A stretch of DNA of 64,000 nt from SSSZ01 sp036732025 (GCA_036732025.1 DAINDE010000016.1:1-64000); one strand, 5' to 3'; shown: positions 10,801-18,892, counted from the first letter of the stretch. Numbers and translations are program-made. The notes: generated by a model from the sequence alone, not told the origin.

Positions 10801-11117
10801 CCGCCGAAGACCTTGATATCGCCCCCGCCGCCGGCCTTCAGGAGGTCGATCATGTACGTGAAGAACTCGACATGGCCGCCCTGGTAGGAGGTGATGGCAA
10901 TCCCCTGGACGTCCTCCTGCAGGGCGGCGGTGACGATTTCGCGCACCGAGCGGTTGTGGCCCAGGTGGATGACCTCCGCGCCGGTGGCCTGCAGGATGCG
11001 GCGCATGATGTTGATGGAGGCGTCGTGGCCATCGAAGAGGGAGGCGGCGGTGACGAAGCGCACCTTGTGCTTCGGCGTGTAGGGCGTGATTTTCTTGGCG
11101 AGGGAGAGGTCGGTCAT
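7860..11117 (-). CDS. icmF: fused isobutyryl-CoA mutase IcmF
   Basis: 1085 residues, the usual IcmF length. The start at 11117 has GGAG upstream; in-frame starts further up would add a low-complexity leader. Domains in order: B12-binding with D29-x-H31 (SLFDGHDAS) and the glycine-rich FGGGGGVIVP; a MeaI/ArgK-like GTPase chaperone with P-loop GVTGTGGAGKSS near residue 210; a linker; then the mutase TIM barrel. In the barrel the residue equivalent to the methylmalonyl-CoA mutase tyrosine is phenylalanine (RMFAGEG, about 590), and the equivalent of the carboxylate-binding arginine is glutamine (GQNT, about 734). That is the isobutyryl-CoA-type signature. It interconverts isobutyryl-CoA and n-butyryl-CoA using adenosylcobalamin and is self-chaperoned by the GTPase domain. 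The AraC-type gene is divergent. Substrate assignment rests on recalled family residues. Confidence 0.93.
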   Translation of the reverse strand: MTDLSLAKKITPYTPKHKVRFVTAASLFDGHDASINIMRRILQATGAEVIHLGHNRSVREIVTAALQEDVQGIAITSYQGGHVEFFTYMIDLLKAGGGGDIKVFGGGGGVIVPTEIKELHEYGVTRLYSPEDGARLGLQGMVNELVAACDVDLAARLPEGDVLARLQAGDRRLLARVITALENGVAPQLKASLLEAAAALTTPTLGVTGTGGAGKSSLTDELVRRFRLDQGDRLQIAIVSIDPSRKRTGGALLGDRIRMNAIDHGNIYMRSLATRDTGSEISAALPEVIAACKVAGFDLVVVETSGIGQGDIAIVPYVDVSLYVMTPEFGAATQLEKIDMLDFADFVAINKFDRKGAEDALRDVRKQVQRNRELFTTPADDMPVFGTQAARFNDDGVTALYQAIVPRLAELGLRLEAGALPGVAVKQSSGSRAIVPTARVRYLAEIAETVRGYHAHTDKQVGLARERQALRIARGLFLGCGKDAGGFDELIAGKDGEMDPKARRLLEMWPETVKAYAGDEYVVKIRDKEIRTRLTSESLSGTRIRKVILPRYTDDGEILRFLMRENVPGSFPYTAGVFAFKRENEDPTRMFAGEGDAFRTNRRFKKVSEGMPAKRLSTAFDSVTLYGCDPDERPDIYGKIGNSGVSIATLDDMKVLYDGFDLVNPATSVSMTINGPAPIILAMFFNTAIDQQLAKFKADNGRDPTEDEAEKIREWTLKTVRGTVQADILKEDQGQNTCIFSTEFALKMMGDIQEFFVHNQVQNFYSVSISGYHIAEAGANPISQLAFTLANGFTYVESYLARGMHIDDFAPNLSFFFSNGMDPEYSVIGRVARRIWAVAMKNKYGANERSQKLKYHIQTSGRSLHAQEMDFNDIRTTLQALIAIYDNCNSLHTNAYDEAVTTPTDESVRRAMAIQLIINREWGVAKNENPNQGAFVIDELTDLVEEAVLQEFEAIASRGGVLGAMETGYQRSKIQEESLYYEHRKHDGSYPIIGVNTFLNPKGAAQLEIELARSTDEEKQSQIKRLRDFHTRHAGEAPAMLARLRHVVIDNGNVFAVLMDAVRCCSLGQITGALYEVGGQYRRSM

Positions 11118-11177
11118 GGCGGGACTCCGGACGGGAGGATTTCCGAATCCAATACTAGGACCGCAGGCCACGCCAAT

Positions 11178-11200
11178 GATTGCCGGCGCCGCCGGCGATC
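11178..11200. promoter_or_regulatory. inverted repeat in the icmF/araC divergent promoter region
   Basis: GATTGCCGGC and GCCGGCGATC form 10-bp arms with one mismatch around a GCC spacer. It sits in the 137-bp gap between two divergent starts, a plausible operator for the AraC-type regulator, although AraC proteins more often bind direct repeats. It could instead be a GC-rich hairpin without function. Confidence 0.35.
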
Positions 11201-11254
11201 GTGCAAATTCAGCCAGAATGTTAAGCTGTACCCCTTGCCGTTCCTGCCCCTGCC

Positions 11255-12304
11255 ATGCCACGCCACCCCCCTCCCGCCAAAGCCCGGGCAAACCACGCCA
11301 CGGTGGCCATGGGCTTCGTTACCGGCATGCTGGCCGGCTGCCGGCGCCGGGGCTGCGAGCCGACCCCTCTGCTGGCGGCCGCCGGCGTTGACATTGCAGA
11401 CTCCGCCAGCCGTGTTCCCCTTGATCGTTACGCAGCGCTCTACAACCGCATCAACCAGGCACTGGACGACGAGGCCTTCGGCCTGTTCTCCCAGCCCATG
11501 CGCATCGGCAGCTTCGAATTCCTCTGCCGCGCCCTCATCAGCGCGCCGACCCTGGGGGAAGCCCTACATCGCTCCTGCCGCTTCCTGCGCATCGTGCTTC
11601 CCGACCTGGCGGTCGCCCTGCGTCGCCGGGGAAGCAGCGCCGAGCTGGAAATCAGTGAGCTGCGCCCCCTGGCGCCGGCCCCTGCCGACCCCGGGCGCGT
11701 TTTCGCCTTCGAATGGCTGCTGCGGCTTCTCCATGGGCTGGCCTGCTGGCTGGCGGGGCGGGGACTCTCGCTGGACAGCGTCGCCTTTCCCTATCCTCGC
11801 CCGCCCCATGCCGGGGATTACGCCCTGATCTACACCGAACATTCGACCTTCGGCGGCAACACCCTGGTCGCCCGCTTCCAGGCCAATCTGCTGGATCTGC
11901 CCGTCCGCCGGGATGAGGCGGCCCTCACGGCCTTCCTCGAAGGCGCGCCGGGCAAGATTGCCATGCTCTATCGGCGGGATCGCGCGACCGTCCTGCGCGT
12001 CCGCGACATCCTGCGGGCAGCGTTGCCCGCCCTGCCTTCCCAGGCCGAGGTCGCCAGCCGGCTTCACCTGTCGCCGCGCACCCTCCATCGCCGCCTGGAC
12101 GAGGAAGGTTCGAGCTTCCGGGCCATTAAGGATGCCCTGCGCCGCGACCTGGCCCTCACCCGCCTTGCCAAGGGGGGCGAGCCCGTCGCCCGGATCGCCG
12201 CCGACCTGGGATTTGCCGGAACCTCGGCCTTCTACCGGGCCTGCGTCGGCTGGACGGGAATGTCCCCCGCCCGCTATCGCCGCAAGGGTGCTTCGAAGTC
12301 CTGA
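11255..12304 (+). CDS. AraC-family transcriptional regulator
   Basis: 349 residues. The N-terminal ~230 residues match the arabinose-binding-like ligand domain of the OruR/ArgR-like AraC subgroup (APTLGEALHRSCRFLRIVLPDL, then FGGNTLVARFQANLLDLPVR). The C-terminal ~100 residues are a double helix-turn-helix: ASRLHLSPRTLHRRLDEEGSSF followed by RIAADLGFAGTSAFYRA and GMSPARYRR, the typical AraC end. It is divergent from icmF with 137 bp between starts, so it may control icmF, perhaps in response to an acyl-CoA precursor; this is inference. An internal ATG at 11309 (MGFVTGML) is an alternative start. Its 3' end overlaps the convergent DUF2591 gene by 31 bp. Confidence 0.88.
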   Translation: MPRHPPPAKARANHATVAMGFVTGMLAGCRRRGCEPTPLLAAAGVDIADSASRVPLDRYAALYNRINQALDDEAFGLFSQPMRIGSFEFLCRALISAPTLGEALHRSCRFLRIVLPDLAVALRRRGSSAELEISELRPLAPAPADPGRVFAFEWLLRLLHGLACWLAGRGLSLDSVAFPYPRPPHAGDYALIYTEHSTFGGNTLVARFQANLLDLPVRRDEAALTAFLEGAPGKIAMLYRRDRATVLRVRDILRAALPALPSQAEVASRLHLSPRTLHRRLDEEGSSFRAIKDALRRDLALTRLAKGGEPVARIAADLGFAGTSAFYRACVGWTGMSPARYRRKGASKS

Positions 12305-12717
12305 GTCGTCGGATGCAGGCCGCCCCATCCCCCGGCATCCGCCAGGGCGAGGTGAGCTTCGGCCCAGCCCGCCTCCCAGGTGGGCATCTCCACCAGTTCC
12401 TCCACCTGATCGCCGAAACGGGTCGCCACGAAGGCCCGCATGAACCAGGTCAACGGGGCGGCGGCAACCGCCTGCACGTAGGGCCAGTGGGGACCGAACC
12501 ATTCGATCAGCACTGTTTCCAGGTCAAACCACTCCTCGGCGACGATAGGCCCACCCTGGGACCAGTTGGCCGACGGCCGGAAGAGGGCGGGATGCCAGAA
12601 CCCCGGGGGAAGGACTTCCCCGTCCCCTTCGCCGGGCAGGTCTGCCAGCAGCGACAACCCGGCGGATTTCGCCACCCAGAAATCAAGCGTCCGTCCTTCC
12701 AGCCTCGTTACCCGCAT
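12274..12717 (-). CDS. DUF2591 / phage NinX-like protein
   Basis: 147 residues from ATG 12717, chosen for its GGAGGGG ribosome site seven bases upstream. The layout is that of the DUF2591 (P22 NinX) family: GRTLDFWVAKSAGL at the N-terminus, then FRPSANWSQGGPIV in the middle and TWFMRAFVATRFGDQVEELVE at the C-terminal side. In phages and their hosts this family is small, cytoplasmic and of unknown function. No other phage gene is nearby, so this is a chromosomal copy or a lone relic. The last 31 bp overlap the araC-type gene on the opposite strand. Confidence 0.7.
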   Translation of the reverse strand: MRVTRLEGRTLDFWVAKSAGLSLLADLPGEGDGEVLPPGFWHPALFRPSANWSQGGPIVAEEWFDLETVLIEWFGPHWPYVQAVAAAPLTWFMRAFVATRFGDQVEELVEMPTWEAGWAEAHLALADAGGWGGLHPTTQDFEAPLRR

Positions 12718-13031
12718 CTGCCCCTCCGCTCCTTGGTCGTGATCGCAGACCCAGCCAAGCAATAGTCGTGCAATGCCCATCGGCATAAACCACCTGCCAC
12801 CCATGGACCCGGCGCTCCCCGGCCAATCGCCCGGCCCACGGGAATTCAAGCAATTTCCATCGTCCCCGGGAAATGCGCCGGCCAGGGCCCGGACGGTAGG
12901 AAGGCCGGGTTGCTTTTCCCGTTTTCGGGATTTCCGTTCGCAGGGATGGCAATGGAGTCTGGCGGGGGGAGCGATTGGCAAGCGCCGCGAAGGCGGCTAC
13001 CCTTCCATCGACTGCCTCACCGGAATAGCCC
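12718..13031. other. 314-bp intergenic region, nothing recognised
   Basis: This lies between the divergent starts of the DUF2591 gene and folE and must carry both promoters, but I see no convincing -35/-10 pair, operator or structured RNA in it. Short open frames here have no credible ribosome site. Confidence 0.5.
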
Positions 13032-13658
13032 ATGCCCAGCCCTGACGACCATCTCGCGCCCTCCGCCGCCAGCGGCGTCGGCATCCCCCGCCCCGGCGCC
13101 TTCGACCCGGCAGCCTTCGAGCAGGCCGTAAGCGATCTGCTGCAAGCCTGCGGCATCGCCCCCGACACCCCGCACATGGGCCGCACTGCCCAGCGGGTGC
13201 GCGAACTCTGGCAGAAGCGCCTCCTCGGCGGCTACGACCTGGACCCCGCCACCGCCCTCGGCGAAGGCTTCGAGGACGCCCGCGCCGACCTGGTGGTGGT
13301 GCGCGGCATCGCCGTCCATGGCGTCTGCCCGCACCATCTGGTGCCCTTCCGCGGGGTGGCCCACGTCGCCTACTTGCCCGGCGGGCGGCTCCACGGCTTC
13401 GGCCGCATCGCCCGGCTGGTGGACGCCATCGGCCACCGCTTCACCTACCAGGAATGGATGACCCGGGACATCGCCGACGCGCTGGTCACCTATGGTCAGG
13501 CCGCCGGCGCCGCCTGCGTCATCGAGGCGGAACAGCTCTGCCTGCTGCTGGGGGAAGACCGCCGCGGCGACGAGCGGGTGGTCACCCAGGCCTTCGCCGG
13601 GGCCTTCGCCGCCTCCGATCAATTGAAGAACGAGTTCCTGCGGGCCATCGGCCGCTGA
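13032..13658 (+). CDS. folE: GTP cyclohydrolase I (FolE) paralogue
   Basis: 208 residues. The zinc ligands are in place: C99 and H102 in VCPHHLVPFRG, and C170 in EAEQLC, with the same 71-residue spacing as Cys110/Cys181 of the E. coli enzyme. HVAYLPG and RIARLVDAIGHRFTYQEWMT match the family core, where the last segment is usually RLxxxYxxRxQxQERLT. FolE converts GTP to dihydroneopterin triphosphate at the entry to folate and pterin synthesis. The core is more diverged than in housekeeping FolE (QEW for QER), so this is probably a second paralogue with a specialised role. It is not in an operon with other folate genes and faces the TonB-dependent receptor gene end to end with 9 bp between. 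Confidence 0.85.
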   Translation: MPSPDDHLAPSAASGVGIPRPGAFDPAAFEQAVSDLLQACGIAPDTPHMGRTAQRVRELWQKRLLGGYDLDPATALGEGFEDARADLVVVRGIAVHGVCPHHLVPFRGVAHVAYLPGGRLHGFGRIARLVDAIGHRFTYQEWMTRDIADALVTYGQAAGAACVIEAEQLCLLLGEDRRGDERVVTQAFAGAFAASDQLKNEFLRAIGR

Positions 13659-13667
13659 CGCCGGCGG

Positions 13668-15854
13668 TCAAAAATCGAGGCGCAGGGTCAGCCACTGGCG
13701 CTCGCTGACCACCCGGCTGGCGGCGGCGGCCGAAAGGTCGGTGGACATGGGGTCGTACTTGAATTCCCCGTGTTCGCCGTTGGCCGACTGCAGGGTATAG
13801 GCGATCTCCCCACCCCAGCCCTGATAGCGGAAGGGGTAGCCGACCCGCAGGTCGAGGCGACGATAGGGCTCCACCCTAGAGTTCCGGCTCCACTTCATGG
13901 CCCCCAGCCAGTGGTGGGTGGCCGAGAACTCCAGCCCCCAGGGCAGTTTCTGCATCAGCATGGCAGTGGCCGAGCGGCGCGGCGCCGACTGCTGGGCATG
14001 GAAGCGCGTATTGGTGAGGGTCTGGAGCCCGGAACTGGTGGTCAATTCCGGCAGGTAGCCGGCGTAGATGTGGATGAAGGCCTGGTTGAACAGCAGCCGG
14101 GTATGCTCCAGGGGCTGCCAGCGCCACTGGTACTCGACGCCCTCGATGACCACGTCCATGGCGTTGAGGGCGCTGTTGGCGGTGGTCGTCGTGCAATTGA
14201 ACGGGGGCCCGCTGGCGACCCGGCAGAAATCGGGGCCGAAGGTACTCGACAATTCGACGATGCGGTTGGGGATGTGCTCATGGAACAGGCGCGTGTCCAG
14301 GCTCATGCGCAGCCCCTTCCAGTCCCCCAGGTAGCCGAGCTCGATGCTGTCGATCCGTTCCGGGTTGAGGTTGCGGTCGGCGAAGAAGCGCCGCACGTAG
14401 AGCTGGTCTTGCGCGATGGGGACGCCGCCGCTGGTGGCGAAGGGAGACTTCCAGCGGTCCCCGCGCAGCTCGATGAGACTGGGAATGCGGTAGGCCCGGG
14501 AAACGCCGAAGCGCAAGGTGTTCTGGGCATCCAGATGGAAGTTGGCGGCCAGACGGGGAGAGATCGTCGGCCCCGTCATGGTGTCGTCCTCGGCACTGGC
14601 GCCGGCGTTGAGGGTCAGCCAGTGCTGCGCTTTCCATTCCAGGTTGGCGAAGAGCCGGAGGACCTGCCGGCGGCGCGTCGGATTGTCATGGAAAAACGTC
14701 TCCGAGCGAGCCCATTCCCAACGCCCACCGCCACCCCACACCAGACGGCTGTTGGCCCAGGGCGAGAAGGTGTGCTGCACCTCCAGCTCGTCGCGCACGC
14801 CCTTGTCGCCGTAGAGGTCCACCCGGTAAAGCAGTTGGTTGGTGCTGACCGGTACCGCGGGTGGACGAAGCCGGGTGTCGGTACAGCGTTCGACGTGATT
14901 GCCGGACCCGGTGTCCTCGGTATGGGCAAAGCGCACCTGGAGGTCGGCATTGCCTTCCAGGGCCCGCCGCCACGCCGCCTGCACGTAGGTGCTGGTCTGC
15001 AGGATGTCGTAAAAAGGCGAACAGGGATCCTCCTGCCTGGGCAGAACCAGGGAACCGCTGGAGGCCCGCAGGCGTCCCGTGCCGGAGATCCCTTCCACGT
15101 GGCCCAGCCCGATCTGCAACTCGTCCCGCTCGCTCAGCGCAAACTGGGAGCGGAAATCGAACAGCCAGGCGTCGAAGTTGTCCTTCCAGTCGTACCGGTC
15201 GGTCAGGCCCTTGTCATCCCGCCGCTGGTAGGTGAAGCGAAAGGAACCCGCCTCGCCGAGGGCGCCACCACCCCGCACGGTATGGTCGCGTACCCCCTGG
15301 TTGCCGTGGTTGGCGCTGAGCGAGACACCGCGGACCTGGGAAGGGTCCACGGTGATGATGTTGATCACGCCGAGGAAGGCATTCGACCCATAGGCGGCAG
15401 AGTTGGAACCGCGCACCACCTCGATGCGCTCAATGTCTTCCAGGGCCACCGGGATGGTCGCCCAGTTCACGCCCCCCCGGAACAATGGCGAATACTGGGA
15501 GCGGCCGTCGATGAGCACCTGCACCCGCGGCGCGAAATCCTCGTCGGTAAGGCCATGGTAGGCCACCCGCGGCGGCAGGTCGGTATTGAAGGGGTAGGTG
15601 TTGAAGCCCGGCACCAGCCGGAAGAGGTCGTTGAGGTCCCGCACGCCGGAAGCGCGGATCATGTCCCGGTCGATCACCGTCACCGAACCCGGGGCATCGG
15701 CCAGGGGCTGTTGCAGGCGGCTGACGGAAGCCACCACCGGCAGGGCACTGAAGAAGATGTCCTCGTCCACGGCGGCCGCCGGCCCGGCAGCCAGCGCAAC
15801 CGCCGCCACCGCCGGCACCCATACCGCCCCCTGAATCCTGCTTCTATCCCCCAC
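13668..15854 (-). CDS. TonB-dependent outer-membrane receptor
   Basis: 728 residues from GTG 15854, which has GGGAGG six bases upstream; a start at 15890 would put extra residues before the signal peptide. A signal peptide (AVAAVALAAGPAAA) is followed by a plug domain (APGSVTVIDRDMIRASGVRD, VQVLIDGRSQYSP, IERIEVVRGSNSAAYGSNAF, GVINIIT) and a barrel ending in WLTLRLDF with terminal phenylalanine. Such receptors import metal chelates, vitamin B12 or other scarce ligands, driven by TonB in the inner membrane. The ligand cannot be read from the sequence. No TonB/ExbBD or ABC importer genes flank it. B12 would fit icmF nearby, but no cobalamin riboswitch is recognisable upstream. Confidence 0.92.
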   Translation of the reverse strand: MGDRSRIQGAVWVPAVAAVALAAGPAAAVDEDIFFSALPVVASVSRLQQPLADAPGSVTVIDRDMIRASGVRDLNDLFRLVPGFNTYPFNTDLPPRVAYHGLTDEDFAPRVQVLIDGRSQYSPLFRGGVNWATIPVALEDIERIEVVRGSNSAAYGSNAFLGVINIITVDPSQVRGVSLSANHGNQGVRDHTVRGGGALGEAGSFRFTYQRRDDKGLTDRYDWKDNFDAWLFDFRSQFALSERDELQIGLGHVEGISGTGRLRASSGSLVLPRQEDPCSPFYDILQTSTYVQAAWRRALEGNADLQVRFAHTEDTGSGNHVERCTDTRLRPPAVPVSTNQLLYRVDLYGDKGVRDELEVQHTFSPWANSRLVWGGGGRWEWARSETFFHDNPTRRRQVLRLFANLEWKAQHWLTLNAGASAEDDTMTGPTISPRLAANFHLDAQNTLRFGVSRAYRIPSLIELRGDRWKSPFATSGGVPIAQDQLYVRRFFADRNLNPERIDSIELGYLGDWKGLRMSLDTRLFHEHIPNRIVELSSTFGPDFCRVASGPPFNCTTTTANSALNAMDVVIEGVEYQWRWQPLEHTRLLFNQAFIHIYAGYLPELTTSSGLQTLTNTRFHAQQSAPRRSATAMLMQKLPWGLEFSATHHWLGAMKWSRNSRVEPYRRLDLRVGYPFRYQGWGGEIAYTLQSANGEHGEFKYDPMSTDLSAAAASRVVSERQWLTLRLDF

Positions 15855-16034
15855 GAAACCTCCCCTGGAACCAGCCGGACATTCTAACAACTCTCCCGTT
15901 CAAAGCACCGCCCGCGGATCACCCTCGTCCGTACCCTTGTGCAATCCATGCCCATGGCCTAAGGTGAGGTCATATTCCAATATCACGATTGGCCGCCGGC
16001 AAAGAAGTCCGACGGCCCACCCCCGGAGAACGCC

Positions 16035-16892
16035 ATGGACCTCAACGATTCGGCGGATGTCCGCAATGCGGTCAGGATCCGCTCCATTCTCGTCGCCGGC
16101 GGCATTTATTTCTTCCTCGCCATTTCCACCTTCGGCCTCATCCTGATCGTCCTGCTGGTCTTCGGCCTCATGGCCCACCTCATCTGCACCCGGGAGATGG
16201 AAGCCCTGCGCTATGGCTCCAACAAGTTCCGCAAGACTTTCCCCTTCCGCTTCTTCGGGGAATCCTTCGGCGACTTCCAGCACGTCTTCTACCACGACGC
16301 CAACCTGGAGGGCGAAATCGTCGCCACCGTCGAGCGGGAACTCAAAACCCGCACCCCCGTCGGCGCCCTGGCGCCCATCACCGTCACCGACGTCGACCCC
16401 TGTCTCGGCTCCCCGGAAGACCGCAGCTTCCTCATGGCCGATTCCGGCCGCACCCGGCGGGGCACCACCGTCACCCTCATCCTCAAGCTGTCGCGCTTCG
16501 GGCAGATGCAGTCCATCCGCTGGTGGGTGCTGGCCGGCGGCTACGTGGACAAGGACAAGCATTTCAACTTCGTCGCCTACGCCCCCTTCACCCTGCTCTT
16601 CTGGATCATCCCCTACCTGCGCCGGGAATACGACGTGCTCTCGCGCATCCGCACCATCTATGCCGCCGCCTACAACGACATGGACGTGGTCACCCAGATC
16701 CGCTGCCTGCACGAGGCCGTGTTCGGCACCATGGTGGAGGTGCTCGACAAGAACGGCATCGACACCAGCGACATCAAGGCCCAGCGCATGCAGGTGATGA
16801 ACATCAGTATTTCCGGCGGGAGGGTGAACATGGGCAACGTGGTCCAGGGCGCCATGAACAAGGTCGCTGCCACCGTACGGGGAGCCAAATGA
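16035..16892 (+). CDS. unknown membrane protein with C-terminal SGG-VN-GN-VQG motif
   Basis: 285 residues with GGAGA just upstream. Not recognised. One or two membrane helices lie near the N-terminus (residues about 17-45, ILVAGGIYFFLAISTFGLIL), another hydrophobic segment is around 185-200 (YAPFTLLFWIIPYL), and the rest is soluble. The last 35 residues contain ISISGGRVNMGNVVQGAMNK. The next gene begins with a near copy of that motif (INVSGGNVNIGNLAQGDGNT) and overlaps this one by ATGA, so the two products probably act together. Glycine/asparagine strands of this kind look like short beta-strand self-assembly or oligomerisation segments; this is inference from sequence style only. Confidence 0.75.
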   Translation: MDLNDSADVRNAVRIRSILVAGGIYFFLAISTFGLILIVLLVFGLMAHLICTREMEALRYGSNKFRKTFPFRFFGESFGDFQHVFYHDANLEGEIVATVERELKTRTPVGALAPITVTDVDPCLGSPEDRSFLMADSGRTRRGTTVTLILKLSRFGQMQSIRWWVLAGGYVDKDKHFNFVAYAPFTLLFWIIPYLRREYDVLSRIRTIYAAAYNDMDVVTQIRCLHEAVFGTMVEVLDKNGIDTSDIKAQRMQVMNISISGGRVNMGNVVQGAMNKVAATVRGAK

Positions 16893-17251
16893 TGGGCAAG
16901 GGCGGCATCGGCATCAACGTCAGCGGCGGCAACGTCAATATCGGCAACCTCGCCCAGGGCGACGGCAACACCCTCAGCGCCGGCGCCCAAGCCATCACCG
17001 CCCAGGGGGAGCAGGCCTTCGCCGAGTTCTTCGCGCGCCTGGAAGACGCCCGCGACCGGCAACAGGGACAGACCGCGCAGATCGCAGCCCTGGCGGCGGA
17101 AATCGCCGCCTTGCAGGCCGCGCTGGCAAAGACCGCCACGGACAAGAAATCCCTGGCCGACACCCTGCGCGGCCTCTACGAAAAATACGGCTGGGCCGGG
17201 GATTTGCTGAAAAAGCTGTTCGTGGTTCTGTTGCCGGGGTGGCTGCCCTGA
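16889..17251 (+). CDS. small coiled-coil protein sharing the SGG-VN-GN-QG motif
   Basis: 120 residues, translationally coupled to the upstream gene through ATGA. Three parts: residues 1-30 carry the motif GINVSGGNVNIGNLAQGDGNT; residues about 35-95 are an alanine/glutamine-rich helix that looks like a coiled coil (AEFFARLEDARDRQQGQTAQIAALAAEIAALQAALAK, read in segments); the last 20 residues are hydrophobic (WAGDLLKKLFVVLLPGWLP) and could insert into a membrane or bind the partner. Not recognised as a named family. The motif-coil-hydrophobic-tail build suggests a membrane-associated assembling protein, which is inference. It ends two bases from the convergent membrane-protein gene. Confidence 0.75.
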   Translation: MMGKGGIGINVSGGNVNIGNLAQGDGNTLSAGAQAITAQGEQAFAEFFARLEDARDRQQGQTAQIAALAAEIAALQAALAKTATDKKSLADTLRGLYEKYGWAGDLLKKLFVVLLPGWLP

Positions 17252-17253
17252 AC

Positions 17254-17916
17254 TCAGCCATCCTGACCAGCAAAGACGACCGCCTCCAGCCAGGCCATCA
17301 GCACCCCCTGCAGGAACAACACCTGTGCCGCCAGTTCGAGGCATTCCTCCACCGTCTGCTCCAGCCTCTGGAACTCGAGGCCGAACCCGTGGATATCGTA
17401 GGCATCCATCAATACCGCGACCGCGGCAACCGCCACGCCGGCGACGAAATGCCTCCGTGCCTGCCGATGCCTGCGCCAGAGGGGCAGGAGCCAGGCCAGG
17501 GAGGCAAGCCCGATCGCCATGTAGATCAGCAGGATGAAATCCCCGGGGCCGACAGGCAGAAACGGTATGGATACGCCTCGTGGGGCCAGGAATCCGTCAC
17601 GGATCCGTTCATGGATGGCGAAACGATCGTCCAGGCAAAGCCAGAAGAATCCGGCCCCCAGCAGCACCCAACGGGCGCCGTCGGCTCGCAGCCCGCGTAG
17701 ATGGCAGGTGGCGGCCGCGCCCCAGCAGGCCAGCGCGGTGGTGTAGAGCACGGCCACCTCCAGGGAGGTCATGGGCGTATCCTCGCTGGCGATCCATTTC
17801 CAGTATTCTGGCCAGCGCCCAATGACGAAGACGCCAACCAGGGCCGCGGGGATGAGACTACTGGCCAGGAGCAGATGGCGATTGAGCTGGCGGGCCAGTT
17901 CATGTTTGCTGTTCAT
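17254..17916 (-). CDS. polytopic membrane protein of unknown function
   Basis: 220 residues with about six hydrophobic segments. Conserved-looking polar residues sit at membrane edges: LDDRFAIHERIRDGF around residue 95 and MDAYDIHG...EQTVEECLEL near the C-terminus. Acid/histidine pairs of this sort (xLDDxxxxHE and EExxEL) occur in a group of uncharacterised bacterial membrane proteins, so these could be metal or substrate ligands; this is a guess. It overlaps the upstream dehydrogenase-like gene by four bases (ATGA), so the two are co-translated. Confidence 0.7.
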   Translation of the reverse strand: MNSKHELARQLNRHLLLASSLIPAALVGVFVIGRWPEYWKWIASEDTPMTSLEVAVLYTTALACWGAAATCHLRGLRADGARWVLLGAGFFWLCLDDRFAIHERIRDGFLAPRGVSIPFLPVGPGDFILLIYMAIGLASLAWLLPLWRRHRQARRHFVAGVAVAAVAVLMDAYDIHGFGLEFQRLEQTVEECLELAAQVLFLQGVLMAWLEAVVFAGQDG

Positions 17917-18848
17917 AGCGTCTCCGCCAGTTCAATCAGGTTTGCCACCCAGGATTCCGCTCCCCGCGCCATCGCTTCGTCGGAATACCAGCCGGTATGA
18001 CCGGTCTGCAGAATGCGCCCCGGCTCGACCCCGGCCAGTTCCTCATCGGAATACACATGCTCGTCCACCGCATAGCCGGCGAGGTGGCCGGCAAGTATGG
18101 CGAGACGGGCTGCATCCCGATCCACCAGTTGGGGACGCGAGGGATTGACCAGGTAGGCACCGCGCTTCATGAGCGCCAGGCATTCGGCGTCTACGATGGG
18201 CGGCGCTTCCCGCTGAACGCTGGCGGCCAGCATGACGGCATCGCATCCCGCAAACAACGCCTCCCACGAAACGGCCGAGTATTCCGCCACAGCGACGCCA
18301 GGATCGAAATAGACGACCTGCGCGTCGAAGGCGGCAACCAACCGAGCGATGCGCCGACCGATTCGGCCCAGGCCAACGATACCGACGCGTTTGCCGGCCA
18401 GTTCCCAACCCCGCAACGAGACGGTAGCCGGCAACTCCCCCCGCACGACCCGATCACTGAGATGCAGCCGGCGCGAAAGGGCAAGCAGCATGGCCACGGC
18501 ATGCTCGGCCACCGTCTGCGCCGAATAGTCCGGCAGAATCCGCCAGCGCACCTGCCGACGCGACAGGGCTCGGGTGTCCAGCCATTCCGCCCCGGTCGCG
18601 TAGACGGCAAGACCGGCCAAGCCTGGCAATCGATCCACGAGGCCGCCGTGGAAATCCTTGCACGCCCGCCGGGTCAGGCCGACGACGCGAGCCCCCTGGC
18701 AGCGGACGACGAGTTCGTCGTCGGACAGCGCATGCAAGGTCGGGCTGTAAGTGACGGCGGCGGCAGCCTCCAGGCGCTGCGCCAGATGCTCCGGCAAGCT
18801 CGCCCGACCCCGCGCCGAAAACAGAACCAATTCCGGCTTTTTCTTCAT
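17913..18848 (-). CDS. D-isomer-specific 2-hydroxyacid dehydrogenase-like protein
   Basis: 311 residues from ATG 18848 with GGAG upstream. The Rossmann motif GIVGLGRIGRRIARL and the cofactor acid (VVYFDPG) are clear, as is the preceding AEHAVAMLLALSRRL helix of the family. The catalytic arginine is kept in NPSRPQLVD and the histidine in TGHTGWYSDEA. The usual arginine-glycine pair is arginine-proline here, and the segment that supplies the catalytic glutamate reads VDEHVYSDEEL rather than LDVFexEP. It may therefore use an unusual substrate or be a non-enzymatic relative (a CtBP-like role is conceivable). It is probably the third gene of an SPFH / SH3 / dehydrogenase / membrane-protein operon. 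Confidence 0.8.
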   Translation of the reverse strand: MKKKPELVLFSARGRASLPEHLAQRLEAAAAVTYSPTLHALSDDELVVRCQGARVVGLTRRACKDFHGGLVDRLPGLAGLAVYATGAEWLDTRALSRRQVRWRILPDYSAQTVAEHAVAMLLALSRRLHLSDRVVRGELPATVSLRGWELAGKRVGIVGLGRIGRRIARLVAAFDAQVVYFDPGVAVAEYSAVSWEALFAGCDAVMLAASVQREAPPIVDAECLALMKRGAYLVNPSRPQLVDRDAARLAILAGHLAGYAVDEHVYSDEELAGVEPGRILQTGHTGWYSDEAMARGAESWVANLIELAETL

Positions 18849-18892
18849 TTTATGACTCCCTGATAACAGAATAACGTGGACCATGGCCCACG

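Noticed and set aside
9750..11828. 692-residue frame across the icmF start and AraC gene
   Set aside because: Runs through two real, motif-complete genes and ends as frame-shifted AraC sequence; an artefact.
12274..12717. Prophage remnant around the NinX-like gene
   Set aside because: No integrase, att repeat or other phage gene on either side.
13770..15887. 705-residue frame antisense to the TonB receptor
   Set aside because: The receptor has signal peptide, plug and terminal phenylalanine on the opposite strand; this frame has none of those and low complexity.
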